This document shows positions 11,393 to 23,809 of a stretch of DNA of 64,000 bases, one piece after another. The notes below the pieces were generated by a model that saw only the letters and a list, made by a program, of their open reading frames with translations, ran no database searches and was not told the DNA's origin. How positions within the stretch are numbered: the first letter of the stretch is position 1; each line of letters starts with the position of its first letter. The translations under genes were made by a program, and so were the position numbers. The stretch is from Xenopus tropicalis. Its lineage: Eukaryota > Chordata > Amphibia > Anura > Pipidae. The stretch lies in contig NC_030677.2 in assembly GCF_000004195.4 (NCBI RefSeq), positions 43,959,142 through 44,023,141 of the forward strand, written 5' to 3'.

Positions 11393-11720
11393 GGCTAATG
11401 CCAGACAAGGCGTAGGGCGGATATTTTCGGCAAGCGGAAAAGCATTTGCTGAAAATACTGCCCTATGCCTCCTACATGTGCCTGCACCCGAATGAATGAG
11501 ATACGCTCAGGTGCAGGCACTTGTAGCCACAATACACATAAAAACACGAGACTTTGCACTCTCTCACGTTTTTATGCGTATTTCGGCAACATGTGCCTGC
11601 ACCCAAGCGTATCTCATTCATTCAGGTGCAGGCACATGTAGGAGGTGCAGGGCGGTATTTTCAGAAAGCGGTTTTCCGCTTGCCGAAAATATCCGCCCTA
11701 CGCCTCATCTGACATCAGCC
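11393..11720. mobile_element. Fold-back MITE, Harbinger-like (TAA target duplication)
   Basis: The ends are inverted repeats about 50 bp long: GGCTAATGCCAGACAAGGCG on the left, and the complement of CGCCTCATCTGACATCAGCC on the right, followed inward by a shared TAGGGCGGATATTTTCGGCAAGC. Inner blocks (GTGCCTGCACC and its complement) also pair, so nearly the whole element can fold. TAA stands on both sides (11390-11392, 11721-11723). A 3-bp TAA duplication fits PIF/Harbinger elements; the superfamily call is inference. No coding capacity. Confidence 0.75.
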
Positions 11721-11723
11721 TAA

Positions 11724-12578
11724 GAAGAACTAGGTTCAGGTGAAAGAAAATTCCTTCCCCCACTTGCATGACGAGGGCAACTTTTTGTAGTATTAATTAT
11801 ATACTGGGTCATCTATGTCCTGAGGGGCTCATTCATAATACAACTATTTTGCAGCTGAATCAGCTAAGCCGAGTATTTGTTAAGCCTTCTTTTTGTGCTT
11901 TAATGTAGAAGGCTCTTTCAATATTAATTCCCACTACATCTTCAATAATTCAAAAATAAATATGAAAGACCAAAATGATTACGAAATTAGCATATTATGG
12001 TGTTATATGGAAACATGAATGGTCATGTATTCAAGTTATTAGTTGTTCTCATTGATTTGTTCTATTGGATTTGGAATGTTATTCAATTGAAATAATGCAT
12101 GTGAGTAGGATATCTAAGGAGCAGCATTAATATTTCTCTATTAAGTATAGGCAATTTACAGTAAATTAAATTAAAAGAAAAAAGCTTATATAAAAGCTTA
12201 TATAAAATCATTTTTGCCATTTGAAGGCTGCAAGACGATTACATCCTGGAAGTCATAATAATAACTATTGAACAGTTTAACTAGAACAAGTATTAACAAG
12301 ACTCCTTGAAATCAATGGAGCTAATTAGCAAGACATAAAGCAAGGCATTTATAAAGCTTTAAATACAGCAATTTCATGCACTAACACATAACAAGCACTC
12401 AGCTCTTCAACCACTTTCACTCGGGTAGGAAACAGTACATTTGGTTTAAAAAGGAAAGATTCAATAAGGCAATATAAATAAAAGTTTAGCAAGAGTATAG
12501 CCCCAAATATGGGGAAAAAAATACATTGACAGTTTTAATGCTTTTATGCTTACCATGCATTCACTGTCATTGAGATCT

Positions 12579-12616
<38 letters not shown>

Positions 12617-13037
12617 TATATTAAGGACACTTGTAATTCAGAGTACCTGGCGTATTAAGAACTTTTCCATCTGAACTGTGACCAATGGCCTCCAGATGAT
12701 TTTTATGGAAATACGTTTTGGCTCAGTGTGATAACTGTAATGACTTTTTGACCAACTGTGTAGTGCACAGTGCTCATGTGGTGCATATAAAAAAGGAGTT
12801 CTCAGCATTTTCAAGAAGGAGAAGGGTGAAAAATGCTAGAAGGCATGGGGATATATGTAAGGTTCAAGCACATAACATGTAGATCAGATACAAGGTTTAT
12901 TTACAGCTTCATTCTTCTTCATGTGTCTGTTGTACATCATACCATTCAGTCCTATAAAATACTTCAGACGCTATAACACTTCACACTGTTTTTTACATAA
13001 TTGAATCCAAACTATGTATAATGGAGTCGCAACTTTA
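11724..13037. other. Anonymous AT-rich DNA with a microsatellite
   Basis: Nothing recognised except the (AT)n run listed separately and a small tandem duplication of GCTTATATAAAA near 12183-12207. Confidence 0.45.
12581..12622. repeat. (AT)n microsatellite
   Basis: About 20 AT dinucleotides with one C interruption. Confidence 0.95.
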
Positions 13038-13245
13038 AGGGGCCCATTCATTAAAGTCCGAATTTCGGATTGTTCTAAGTACGATTGTAAAAAATTACTA
13101 CTAACCACGATAATTTCTGATGTTCAAAAATGTTCCGAAAAATGTTTTCTTTGACATAAGAAAAATTGTGGTAGCGATCAGAAATTTTCGTATCTGAACA
13201 ATTGTAGACGTTCTGACTTTGAAACTTTAATGCATGATTTCGGAA
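13038..13245. other. Left flank of the 52-bp minisatellite, possible MITE end
   Basis: Starts with TTAAGGGGCCCATTCATTAA, a frog repeat-end type of sequence. Internal pieces such as GATCAGAAATTTTCG partly pair with earlier ones. I cannot find a convincing matching right end beyond 14848, so a transposon carrier is only suspected. Confidence 0.3.
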
Positions 13246-14848
13246 GCCTTCCATAGGACTCAATGGCACTCTGTAGCTCCAACCCGGCCCAAGGAAAGTC
13301 TCCCATAGGGCTCAATGGCACTCTGCAGCTCCAACCCGGCCCAAGGAAAGTCTCCCATAGGACTCAATGGCACTCTGCAGCTCCAACCCGGCCCAAGGAA
13401 AGTCTCCCATAGGGCTCAATGGCACTCTGCAGCTCCAACCTGGCCCAAGGAAAGCCTCCCATAGGGCTCAATGGCACTCTGCCGCTCCAACCTGGCCCAA
13501 GGAAAGTCTCCCATAGGGCTCAATGGCACTCTGCAGCTCCAACCCGGCCCAAGGAAAGTCTCCCATAGGACTCAATGGCACTCTGCAGCTCCAACCCGGC
13601 CCAAGGAAAGTCTCCCATAGGGCTCAATGGCACTCTGCAGCTCCAACCCGGCCCAAGGAAAGTCTCCCATAGAACTCAATGGCACTCTGCAGCTTCAACC
13701 CGGCCCAAGGAAAGTCTCCCATAGGACTCAATGGCACTCTGCAGCTCCAACCCGGCCCAAGGAAAGTCACCCATAGGACTCAATGGCACTCTGCAGCTCC
13801 AACCTGGCCCAAGGAAAGTCTCCCATAGGACTCAATGGCACTCTGCAGCTCCAACCTGGCCCAAGGAAAGTCTCCTATAGGACTCAATGGCACTCTGCAG
13901 CTCCAACCTGGCCCAAGGAAAGTCTCCCATAGGACTCAATGGCACTCTGCAGCTCCAACCTGGCCCAAGGAAAGCCTCCCATAGGGCTCAATGGCACTCT
14001 GCAGCTCCAACCTGGCCCAAGGAAAGCCTCCCATAGGGCTCAATGGCACTCTGCAGCTCCAACCTGGCCCAAGGAAAGTCTCCCATAGGGCTCAATGGCA
14101 CTCTGCAGCTCCAACCTGGCCCAAGGAAAGTCTCCCATAGGGCTCAATGGCACTCTGCAGCTCCAACCTGGCCCAAGGAAAGTCTCCCATAGGGCTCAAT
14201 GGAACTCTGCAGCTCCAACCTGGCCCAAGGAAAGTCTCCCATAGGGCTCAATGGAACTCTGCAGCTCCAACCCGGCCCAAGGAAAGTCTCCCATAGGGCT
14301 TAATGGCACTCTGCAGCTCCAACCCGGCCCAAGGAAAGTCTCCCATAGGGCTCAATGGCACTCTGCAGCTCCAACCCGGCCCAAGGAAAGTCTCCCATAG
14401 GGCTTAATGGCACTCTGCAGCTCCAACCCGGCCCAAGGAAAGTCTCCCATAGGGCTCAATGGAACTCTGCAGCTCCAACCCGGCCCAAGGAAAGTCTCCC
14501 ATAGGGCTCAATGGAACTCTGCAGCTCCAACCTGGCCCAAGGAAAGTCTCCCATAGGGCTCAATGGAACTCTGCAGCTCCAACCCGGCCCAAGGAAAGTC
14601 TCCCATAGGGCTCAATGGCACTCTGCAGCTCCAACCTAGCCCAAGGAAAGTCTCCCATAGGGCTCAATGGCACTCTGCAGTTCCAACCCGGCCCAAGGAA
14701 AGTCTCCCATAGGGCTCAATGGCACTCTGCAGCTCCAACCCGGCCCAAGGAAAGTCTCCCATAGGGCTCAATGGCACTCTGCAGCTCCAACCTGGCCCAA
14801 GGAAAGTCTCCCATAGGGCTCAATGGCACTCTGCAGCTCCAACCTGGC
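13246..14848. repeat. 52-bp minisatellite, about 30 copies
   Basis: The unit has landmarks CTCAATGGCACTCTGCAGCT, CCAACCYGGCCCAAGGAAAG and TCTCCCATAGGR, and repeats every 52 bp (CTCTGCAG at 13321 and 13373, and so on). Copies differ by a few point changes (GGCTC or GACTC, CCCGG or CCTGG, GGCAC or GGAAC). Runs of adjacent copies share variants, a sign of local slippage or unequal exchange. The unit is not a multiple of three, so frames across it are not coding. It is much more GC-rich than its surroundings. Confidence 0.97.
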
Positions 14849-15102
14849 TACAATACCAAAGCTTGAATGAATTCCGAAACTTTCGTTATCATAACGCAAA
14901 GTATGAAAAGTACTTCTCCACTTTTTCGTGGAATAATGGGTGTAACACAAAAAAGTTTAATTTTTTTTTAACGATATTATCATTAACAGTGAAAACAGTT
15001 CTAAAGTTTAGAAAATATGTGAATTTTTTGTAATTATGCCCCCCAAGTGTAACAGCCATAAACTTAAGTAGAATGTTCTGCCAAAAAGAGGAAAAGCTGT
15101 TT
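14849..15102. other. Right flank of the 52-bp minisatellite
   Basis: AT-rich, no recognised feature; contains GAATTCCGAAACTTTCGTTA, loosely similar in style to the left flank, but no clean inverted pairing. Confidence 0.3.
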
Positions 15103-15153
15103 CAGTGGGGACTGGACTGGTTAGAGATTAATATCTCTAGTCCAGTCCCCAGT
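15103..15153. repeat. Short hairpin
   Basis: GGGGACTGGACT on the left pairs with AGTCCAGTCCCC on the right, with AGAGAT/ATCTCT extending the stem. The small loop makes a strong stem of about 18 pairs. No T-tract follows, and no RNA gene family is recognised. Confidence 0.6.
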
Positions 15154-15739
15154 GCAGATGCGGCTAGCAGGCGGCATGCTGCCCCCAGATCTTCACCGCC
15201 CTTGGCCCGGGCTTTTGTGGCCTGCCCATAAATCCAGGCCTGCGCATTAATACTAATTATTAGTACTTGTGTATAAAATGTATTAGTATTACATATTAAT
15301 TAATATTTTTTTTTGGTAGTGTTGAATTTCACCCCATTGGCATTTACACCAGTCTGCTTCTTGCTTACTGCGTTTGTGGAATGTGTATGCTGCATATATA
15401 TATAGAACTACTGAATGCAATGTGAGTGCAGAATACAGTAATATAGTGTTGTATTACAGTAGAGATGTACTGAATCAAAATATATTGGGTCTGGCCTAAT
15501 ACCAAGTAATCCAGCAAAAATTCTGTGAATCAATTAGGATTCAGCTAACAATAAAATGGAGGGGCCCATTTATTACATTCTGATTTAAGGGATTTTAGAG
15601 TTTTTTTAAATTAATATTATACAAAAATAATCTATATAAACTAGGCATATTTGCACACTTTTATTGTTTGAATGTATTAATCTTTAAATGGTTGCATTTA
15701 TTATATTGCCAGTGGATAGGGGCACATTGGGTCTAATAG

Positions 15740-15930
15740 GACTTGTGTACTGGTGTGTTTGATTGTTTGATTTGTCTTGATAAAGGCTGGTTATCCAACC
15801 AAAATATTGATGACTCTTTAAATCCAGTGAGTGTGAATCGTTTGTTGGATATATACGTTAGCCACATACCCCTGACTCAAACTAAAGCACAATTGCTGGA
15901 GGTGAATTATATTCAAAGTAAGAAGTGATG
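15740..15930. repeat. Possible decayed Penelope-type terminus
   Basis: CTTGATAAAGGCTGG, loop, CCAACCAAAATATTGATG at about 15777-15812 has the same order as the degenerate hammerhead-like motifs elsewhere in the window (TTGATAAAGG, stem, GAAACGTTG), but with several core substitutions. Weak evidence only. Confidence 0.3.
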
Positions 15931-16418
15931 AATATGACGGTGCCCATCCAAAGTCCATTCTAACTAATACAACCCAGAGCTAAATGTGCCCATGGTGGAA
16001 CTTCAGTAGAGTGGCCTGTCTTTGGCATAGGACTCAAAAGGTCATGCGCCTATGAGCAAATTATCTGGAAGTAAGGTAAAAGGGTCGTAATACTGATAAA
16101 TTATGGGTTAAGAGTCTATTTATCTCATTGTACACATGTTCACATGTGTAACATACTCTGTACCAAAGAGCAACACAGTGATATTTGCTGCTCCTAGCTA
16201 TGTACATGTTTAATCTTTTAGCTGATCAGCTGTTCATGAGCACTGCAAACTGTTCTTATCTCTAGCTACAGGCACAGCAGTATGCATACACTGTGGTGCA
16301 GGCAGGCGTTTATATTTAATATGAACCATAAATATATTATAACTCATATATGGAAAAATGTAGGATCTGTAATTTCAAAATAATTATGACAGTTTCAGCA
16401 ATTTTCTTCATGGTGCAG

Positions 16419-16586
16419 ATAAGGATTGAGTGGAATGTAAACATTACCTTATATGTAAGCGAAATGTGGAAGGAGATGCAGAGGCACAGCGAATGGGGTG
16501 GTAAAGTAACACGGGAATATGCAGAGGAACCCTATAAAATGAGAGAGGCAGGGATATTGCATAAAAAATGGGTTTGGTATAAAAAG
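16419..16586 (+). other. Candidate exon-like segment, unproven
   Basis: A pyrimidine-leaning stretch ending in CATGGTGCAG precedes 168 bp (56 codons, no stop, phase 0 at both ends), and the segment ends in AAAAAG followed by GTGAGT, a strong donor sequence. The predicted peptide is rich in W, K and E and I do not recognise it. An open stretch of this size with splice-like borders can arise by chance, and there is no partner exon in the window. Recorded for checking against RNA data only. Confidence 0.12.
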
Positions 16587-17045
16587 GTGAGTTTCCTTTT
16601 ATAACTAATCCTATATGCATAGCTTTAGTAACTTTAGGGAAACAGTTGCTTTCTCCATGTTTTAAATACATTGTGCCTGCTTCCAACTTCTGGACTGCCC
16701 TTCACCTACCAAGCTTAGTTTGTTGGGAATCTCACGTTGCATGCCATTAATGGAACAGTAACATCAAAAAATGAAATTGTTTGAAAGTAAAATATAATGT
16801 AGTGTTGCCTTGCACTGGTAAAACTGATCTGTTTGCTCCAGAAAGACTGCAATACTGTGTAAAGTAAACAATCTACTGTGTGTCTGTGAGAAAAGCCATT
16901 CAAATGAGAAAAGGCTCAGGTTACATAACAGATAAGCTCTGTAGAATATAATGGTGTTTTACAGTGTTATCTACTATTTAACCTGTGCCATTTATCCCTA
17001 TTTCAATTGCCTCAATTGCTACACAGCAGTGTTGTTTATATAAGC

Positions 17046-17352
17046 CAGGGGTCCTCAACCTTTTTTTACCCATGAGCAACATTTAAATATAAAAACAATT
17101 GGGGAGCAACACAAGTATGAAAAAAGTTTAGGAGGAGACCACTAAGAGCCTTAATTGTTTTTTTGGTAGCCCAGTTTAAACTGGCAGATTACAGAAGTCT
17201 CTGTTTGGCAGTACACATGGTCTTTATGCTTCCAAAACTTGTCTTTTTTTAAGAAATTAAAAAATAGGCACCTGCTCTGAGGCCACTGGGGGCAACATCA
17301 AAGAGGGTGGTGAGCAACATGTTGCTTATGAGCCACTGGTTGGGGATCACCG
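17046..17352. mobile_element. hAT-type non-autonomous element
   Basis: Left end CAGGGGTCCTCAACC; right end GGTTGGGGATCACCG, its imperfect complement. These are Charlie-like hAT termini. Flanking 8-bp sequences ATATAAGC (17038-17045) and ATATAATA (17353-17360) agree at 6 of 8 positions, as expected for an old 8-bp target duplication. The interior speaks of GAGCAACA repeats and has no reading frame. Confidence 0.75.
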
Positions 17353-17888
17353 ATATAATAATCTGTTGGTGTTACTGTATGTTCCTTTAATCACTATGGG
17401 CAATTTCAGCAGCAGAGTAAAGCAGTTTAATTGAAACAAATTACAGCCACAAAAATCAAAAAGGAAGATTACCCAGTCATTGAAGGAATGAATGGGCAAA
17501 GTTTTTTACAAGAGGAGCAGTAATGCCCAAGAGACACATTTATGTAAGATATGCAGTTGGCTTGAGTTAATGAAATTTCATTGGTAAATGATTTTACTAG
17601 GGGTTTATCTTAGAATGAGGAGTATTGCTGGTTTCCCCTTGCATCACTCTAACTACAGCCATAGCATTAGTAGGAATCACTAATTTAACTTGAAAACTCA
17701 CTCAGCATTTAAGTGGGAGACTTTGATGTCTTTAAGGGTCAGTAGTGGTTGGAATTGAATTGATAATTTAAATGTCAATGAATGTAAGAAAAACAGTAAT
17801 AAATTGTGACAATGTGAATGTAGAAACCAATATGAAACAACTGCAGCTGCTACTATTTCCTTTGGCTTCGCTAACCTGCTGAGAAATA
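17353..17888. other. No recognisable feature
   Basis: AT-rich spacer between two MITEs; nothing recognised. Confidence 0.4.
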
Positions 17889-18216
17889 CAGGTATAGGAC
17901 CCATTATCCAGAATGCTCGGGACCAAGGGTATTCCGGATAAGGGGTCTTTCTGTAATTTGGATCTCCATACCTTAAGTCTACTAAAAAAACAATAAAACA
18001 TGAATTAAACCCAATAGGATTGTTTTGCATCCAATAAGGATTAGTTATATCTTAGTTTGGATCAAGTACAAGGTACTGTTTTATTACTAAAGAGAAAAAG
18101 GAAATCCGTTTTAAAATTCTAAATTATTTTATTAAAATGGAGTCTATGGGAGATGGACTTTCCGTAATTCGGAGCTTTCTGGATAACGGGTTTCCGGATA
18201 AGGGATCCTATACCTG
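17889..18216. mobile_element. 328-bp palindromic MITE, TA-flanked
   Basis: Starts CAGGTATAGGACCC and ends GGGATCCTATACCTG, with TA on both sides (17887-17888, 18217-18218). Subterminal blocks CCGGATAAGGGGTC, CCGTAATTTGG and GGATAACGGGTTTCC recur in mirrored order. A TA duplication fits Tc1/mariner-type MITEs, but superfamily is inference. The same 328-bp element recurs at 52507-52834 and nested in each A monomer of the satellite, which makes it the reference copy for interpreting the array. Confidence 0.88.
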
Positions 18217-18218
18217 TA

Positions 18219-18769
18219 TATATTTAATATAAGCCTCTAATTAAACCATGAAATATAAGCCCTTAAACAGATAAAATGTCTAAAGTCTATACAAATAATA
18301 ATTACAATTACTGAACTAAAGTTAGTAGCAATACACTGATATTAATAACAATTTATACATATATCAAAATTGCGCTTTAGTAAATGGGGGCTGCACCCAT
18401 ACAACCACAACTTTGATGTTATATTAGTGTAACTTTCAACGTCCTCTGTCCTGCACCCTGGACTAGGGCAACACTGCAGCTTAAGGGTGAAAACACACTG
18501 GGCTACTAGAAGCAGCCACTTTTCAAGGCTACTAAACTCCGGAAAAATACCCTGCCATAGACTATACTGAGAACTGTCTCTGCTATAACACACATAGAGA
18601 CAGTCATCAGTAAATGATCAGCATTGGGTTTTTTTGTAGCCACGACAAGTAGCTGCTACTAGTAGCTCTGTGTTTCTTCACCCTAAAACAGTACTAAAGA
18701 GAATGGGTTTCCCTTGGTTCCCAAGTATGTGCAGCGGATACAATGCAGAGCACATATAGCTGTTGTTTA
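18219..18769. other. No recognisable feature
   Basis: Anonymous sequence between the MITE and the Tc1 element. Confidence 0.4.
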
Positions 18770-18771
18770 TA

Positions 18772-18985
18772 CAGTGGTGTGAAAAACTATTTGCCCCCTT
18801 CCTGATTTCTTATTCTTTTGCATGTTTGTCACACTTAAATGTTTCTGCTCATCAAACACATTTAACTATTAGTCAAAGATAACACAAGTAAACACAAAAT
18901 TCAGTTTTTAAATGAGGGTTTTTATTATTTAGGGAGAAAAAAAATCCAAACCTACATGGCCCTGTGTGAAAAAGTAATTGCCCCC
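18772..18985. repeat. Tc1 terminal inverted repeat, transposase 3' side
   Basis: About 210 bp, pairs with 20190-20406. Outer repeat at the tip, inner repeat near 18965-18985, consistent with two transposase-binding sites per end. Confidence 0.85.
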
Positions 18986-18990
18986 TGAAC

Positions 18991-20013
<1,023 letters not shown>

Positions 20014-20189
20014 GATGTCTAGCTTTTGAGGTGCTTTTGGTCTACTTCTCTGTGTCAGGTAGCTCCTATTTAAGTGATTTCTTGATTGAAACAGGTGTGG
20101 CAGTAATCAGGCCTGGGGGTGACTACAGAAATTGATATTGAAATTGAAAATTGAAATTGATAAACCACAGTTAAGTTATTTTTTAACAA

Positions 20190-20406
20190 GGGGGGGCAAT
20201 CACTTTTTCACACAGGGCCATGTAGATTTGGAGTTTTTTTTCTCCCTTAATAACATAAACCTTCATTTTAAAACTGCATTTTGTGTTCAATTATGTTATC
20301 TTTGACTAATAGTTAACGGTTTTTGATGAGCAGAAACATTTAAGTGTGACAAACATGCAAAAGAATAAGAAATCAGGAAGGGGGCAAATAGTTTTTCACA
20401 CCACTG
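20190..20406. repeat. Tc1 terminal inverted repeat, transposase 5' side
   Basis: Partner of 18772-18985, with the inner direct repeat near 20190-20215 and the outer repeat at the tip. It lies upstream of the transposase start and probably holds its promoter; that is inference. Confidence 0.85.
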
Positions 20407-20587
20407 TATGTCCACATGCGCAGATTTCACTGGATTATTCTAAGTAGCCTCTTTTTAAATAATGGTATTGAGCCATTTGCAATTGTTTTTTCTTCTCTTC
20501 TCTCTCCCTTAGATGTCTGTGATTTTACTCCAATTGTTTGGCTTTTATCCCTAGTTGGTCTAGTGAGTCATTAGATTTAATCCTCCA

Positions 20588-20730
20588 TATATAATAAAAG
20601 GCACTACATTTGCCCAGAAGCTGTAACCTATAGCAACCAATAAGGTGTTTGCTTTCAAACAAGTGACCAGTAAATTCTACTTGCTGATTGGTTGCTATGG
20701 GTTACTGATGACATAACCCCAAATGTCTGA
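20588..20730. repeat. Short inverted-repeat element (frog MITE-like)
   Basis: TGTAACCTATAGCAACCAAT on the left pairs with ATTGGTTGCTATGGGTTACT on the right. The sequence type (AGCAACCAAT / ATTGGTTGCT) is common in frog intergenic repeats. A related piece stands at 20943-21050. Confidence 0.55.
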
Positions 20731-20942
20731 CGAGTTTGGCCCTATATGGAAGTGTTTCTTCACATGATTTTTTTTGAGCAATGTACACACACTATATTAT
20801 CCGTTTATATTATCTTCCTTGCTTTGGTTTTCTAGAAGCCCAATCGAAGGGGAAAAGTTGAAGGGAGCTGCAATCAATTTGATCAGTTCCCAATCAACTG
20901 GGAGGGCCACGTTACAAACACTGATCACTCTATGGGGGTTAC

Positions 20943-21050
20943 ATAATAAAAGCCACTAAGTTTGCCCAGGAGCTGTAACTTATAGCAATCAATCAACAGG
21001 TAGCAATCAACAGGTTCATATGCTTACAAAAGATTGTTATAATCTGCCTA
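20943..21050. repeat. Diverged partial copy of the element at 20588
   Basis: Shares ATAATAAAAGSCACTAMRTTTGCCCAGRAGCTGTAAC-type sequence with 20588 onward (ambiguity-coded, short blocks), including a duplicated GTAGCAATCAACAGG unit. The right arm is not preserved. Confidence 0.5.
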
Positions 21051-21235
21051 GGACAGCTTCCATTGGCTTTTACATGACCTCACTAGCTTTAGATGGTATA
21101 GCTTTGTATTACAAAAAATTTGTGGTTTTGCGTAATTAGTAAAATATTTGAAGCGCTAAAAAGTACAATTCATGAAAACAACACAAAAAAAAAATATGAA
21201 CATTAGTAAATCTGGCCATAAGTCTCCTTGCAGGT

Positions 21236-21837
21236 ACTGTACATTCACTGAACCAAATCAGTGAGCTGCACTCCATATACCAGACCATTGTGCTACACTC
21301 CCTGACCCAGACCATTAAGCTACACTCATTATGTCCATTATCATTAGTCCATTATGTTACACTTGCTAAGCAAGTCCATTATGTTACACTCGTTGACCAA
21401 GATCATCGAGATAAACTAACTGGCCTAAACTATTGGGCGAAATTCATCTGAACCAGAACATTGAGCCAAATTCTTCTTTCCAAGACCATTTATCTACACT
21501 CGCTAATCCAGACCAGTGATCTACACACATTGAACAAGACAACATAGCTCTACTTACTGAACCAAACCACTGAGCTGCACTCCATGAACACAAAAAATAA
21601 GTTGCACTCCATGAACCAGAATAAGGAGCTACACTCGCTGATCAAAAACAATGAGCTGCACTCGCTGACACAGACCATTGTGCTGCACTCACTGACAGAG
21701 ACCACTGAGCTACACTCGCTGACCCAGACCATTGAGATACACTCAGTGAACAAGACCCCTGAGTTATTTGTCATAAAGTAGACCATTAAGATGCATTCCA
21801 TCCAACACACTATTCAGCATCACTTACTGACCCAGAA
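21236..21837. repeat. Degenerate 26-27-bp minisatellite, left segment
   Basis: About 22 diverged copies of a unit typified by GACCATTGAGCTACACTC followed by RCTGACCCA. Where the unit is 27 bp it preserves a 9-residue protein period and long open frames (for example 21584-21781), but stops occur in each longer stretch and I do not call a gene. The same unit resumes at 57826, across the satellite, so both segments probably belonged to one locus. Confidence 0.88.
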
Positions 21838-23332
21838 AGTTTAAATGATTTTAAGCAGACGTAAGTTAGGGATATCAAAATTACGGATAGATCCCTTATC
21901 CTGAAAACCCCAGGTCCCAAGAATTCTAGATAGCAGGTCCCATTTCTGTAAATGGTGTGTATGAACTAATGTATTGCACATTAGAGAAGAGAAGAAGAGG
22001 CACAGAATTACAGACTGGGGAAGAGAAGATGTACTGAATTAGAAATTAAGGAGACAACTAGTAAATGGGACAGAGCACAGAATGCTAAGCTGTTAACACC
22101 CGTTGCATGATGGTAGGAGCACCCTGTATTGTAAAGCCTGACTTTACCACTCAGGAGAGACAGGGATATCAACTCCCATCCATGAGTTTTTTTGCGGAAA
22201 CCTGTGTAGCCCTGGATCAGCCAAAGCTTCTCCTGGCAACCCATGGTGGGAGAAGTACCCTGTGTGGCAAGGCCAACTTTACCCCTCACATTGCAGCAAG
22301 CCTGACTTTACCCCTCAATAGAGCAGTGACACTCCTCAACCCTCATGCTCCGAGTGATCTGGCACTACCGTCTGTCCTCCGTAAAGGGGTATGCCTTCTT
22401 CCCCACGTTACAGTCGAGCTGGGCTGCAGACGGGACAAGTAGCGAAAAGCTTAGCTTCTGGCTTGTGGGTGTTAAACAGTAATGAAAGGAATCAGTGTGT
22501 ATGATGTAGTACAGGTAGGGGATCCCTTATCCGGAAACCCATTATCCAGAAAGTTCAGAATTACGGAATGGCCATCTCACAATAACTCCATTAGAAGCAA
22601 ATACAAGTATAGGATCCATTATCCAGAATGCTCAGGTCCAAGGGTATTCCGGATAAGGGGTCTTTCCGTAATTTGGATCTCCATACCTTAAGTCTACTAA
22701 ATAATTGATAAAACATTTATAAAACCCAATAGGATTGTTTTGCATCCAATAAGGATTATTTATATCTTAGTTGGGATCAATTACAAGGTACTGTTTTATT
22801 ATTACAGAGAAAAAATAAATCAGTTTTTAGATTCTGAAGTATGTGATTAAAATGGAGTCTATGGGAGACCGGCTTTCTGTTATTCGGTGGTTTCTGGATA
22901 ACGGGTTTCCAGATAAGGGATCCCATACCTCTAATTCTATTTTTTTAAACTGTTTCCCTTTTTCTCTGTAATAATAAAACAGTACCTTGTACTTGATCCC
23001 AACTAAGATATAAATAATCTATATTGGAGGCAGAACAGTCCTATTGGGTTTATGTCATATTTAAATGATTTTTAGCAGACTTACATTACGGAGATCTAAA
23101 TTACGGAAAGATCCCTTATCCGGAAAACCCCAGGTCCCGAGAATTCTGGATAACAGGTCCCATTTCTGTAAATGGTGTGTATGAACTAATGTATTGCACT
23201 TTAGAGAAGAGAAGAAGAGGCACAGAATGACAGACTGGGGAAGAGAAGATGTACTGAATTAGAAATCAGGGAGACAACTAGTAAATGGGATGTTAAATAG
23301 TAATCAAATGAATCAGTGTGTATGATGTAGTA

Positions 23333-23809
23333 CAGGTAAGGGATCCCTTATCCAGAAAGTTCCGAATTACGGAAAGGCCATCTCACATAGACTCAATTAT
23401 AAGCAAATAATTGTAATTTTTAAAATTGATTCCTTTTTTTCTCTGTAATAATAAAACAGTACCTTGTACTTGATCCCAACTAAGAAATAGTTAATCTATA
23501 TTGGAGGCAGAACAGTCCTATTGGGTTTATTTCATATTTAAATGACTTTTAGCAGACTTAAGTTAGGGAGATCTAAATTACGGAAAGATCCCTTATCCGG
23601 AAAACCCCAGGTCCCGGGAATTCTGGATAACAGGTCCCATTTCTGTAAATGGTGTGTATGAACTAATGTATTGCACATTAGAGAAGAGAAGAAGAGGCAC
23701 AGAATTACAGACTGGGGAAGAGAAGATGTACTGAATTAGAAATAAGGGAGACAAATAATAAATGGGATGTTAAAAAGTAATGAAATGAATCAGTGTGTAT
23801 GATGTAGTA
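23333..23809. repeat. B monomer (477 bp), representative
   Basis: Consists of a decayed 313-bp copy of the 328-bp MITE (23333-23645, starting CAGGTAAGGGATCCC, ending CCCATTTCTG, with TA before and after) followed by a 164-bp tail that is not MITE-derived (landmarks GTGTGTATGAACTAATG, GAGAAGAAGAGGCACAG, GATGTACTGAATTAG). Ten copies of 476-477 bp. B is the simplest form: A and C each equal B plus one insertion-sized block. Confidence 0.93.

Noticed and set aside
13246..14848. CRISPR-like regular array
   Set aside because: Units are contiguous with no unique spacers, and the sequence context is vertebrate.
16350..16604. 84-codon frame as a complete gene
   Set aside because: Only its middle part has splice-like borders; kept as a low-confidence exon candidate instead.
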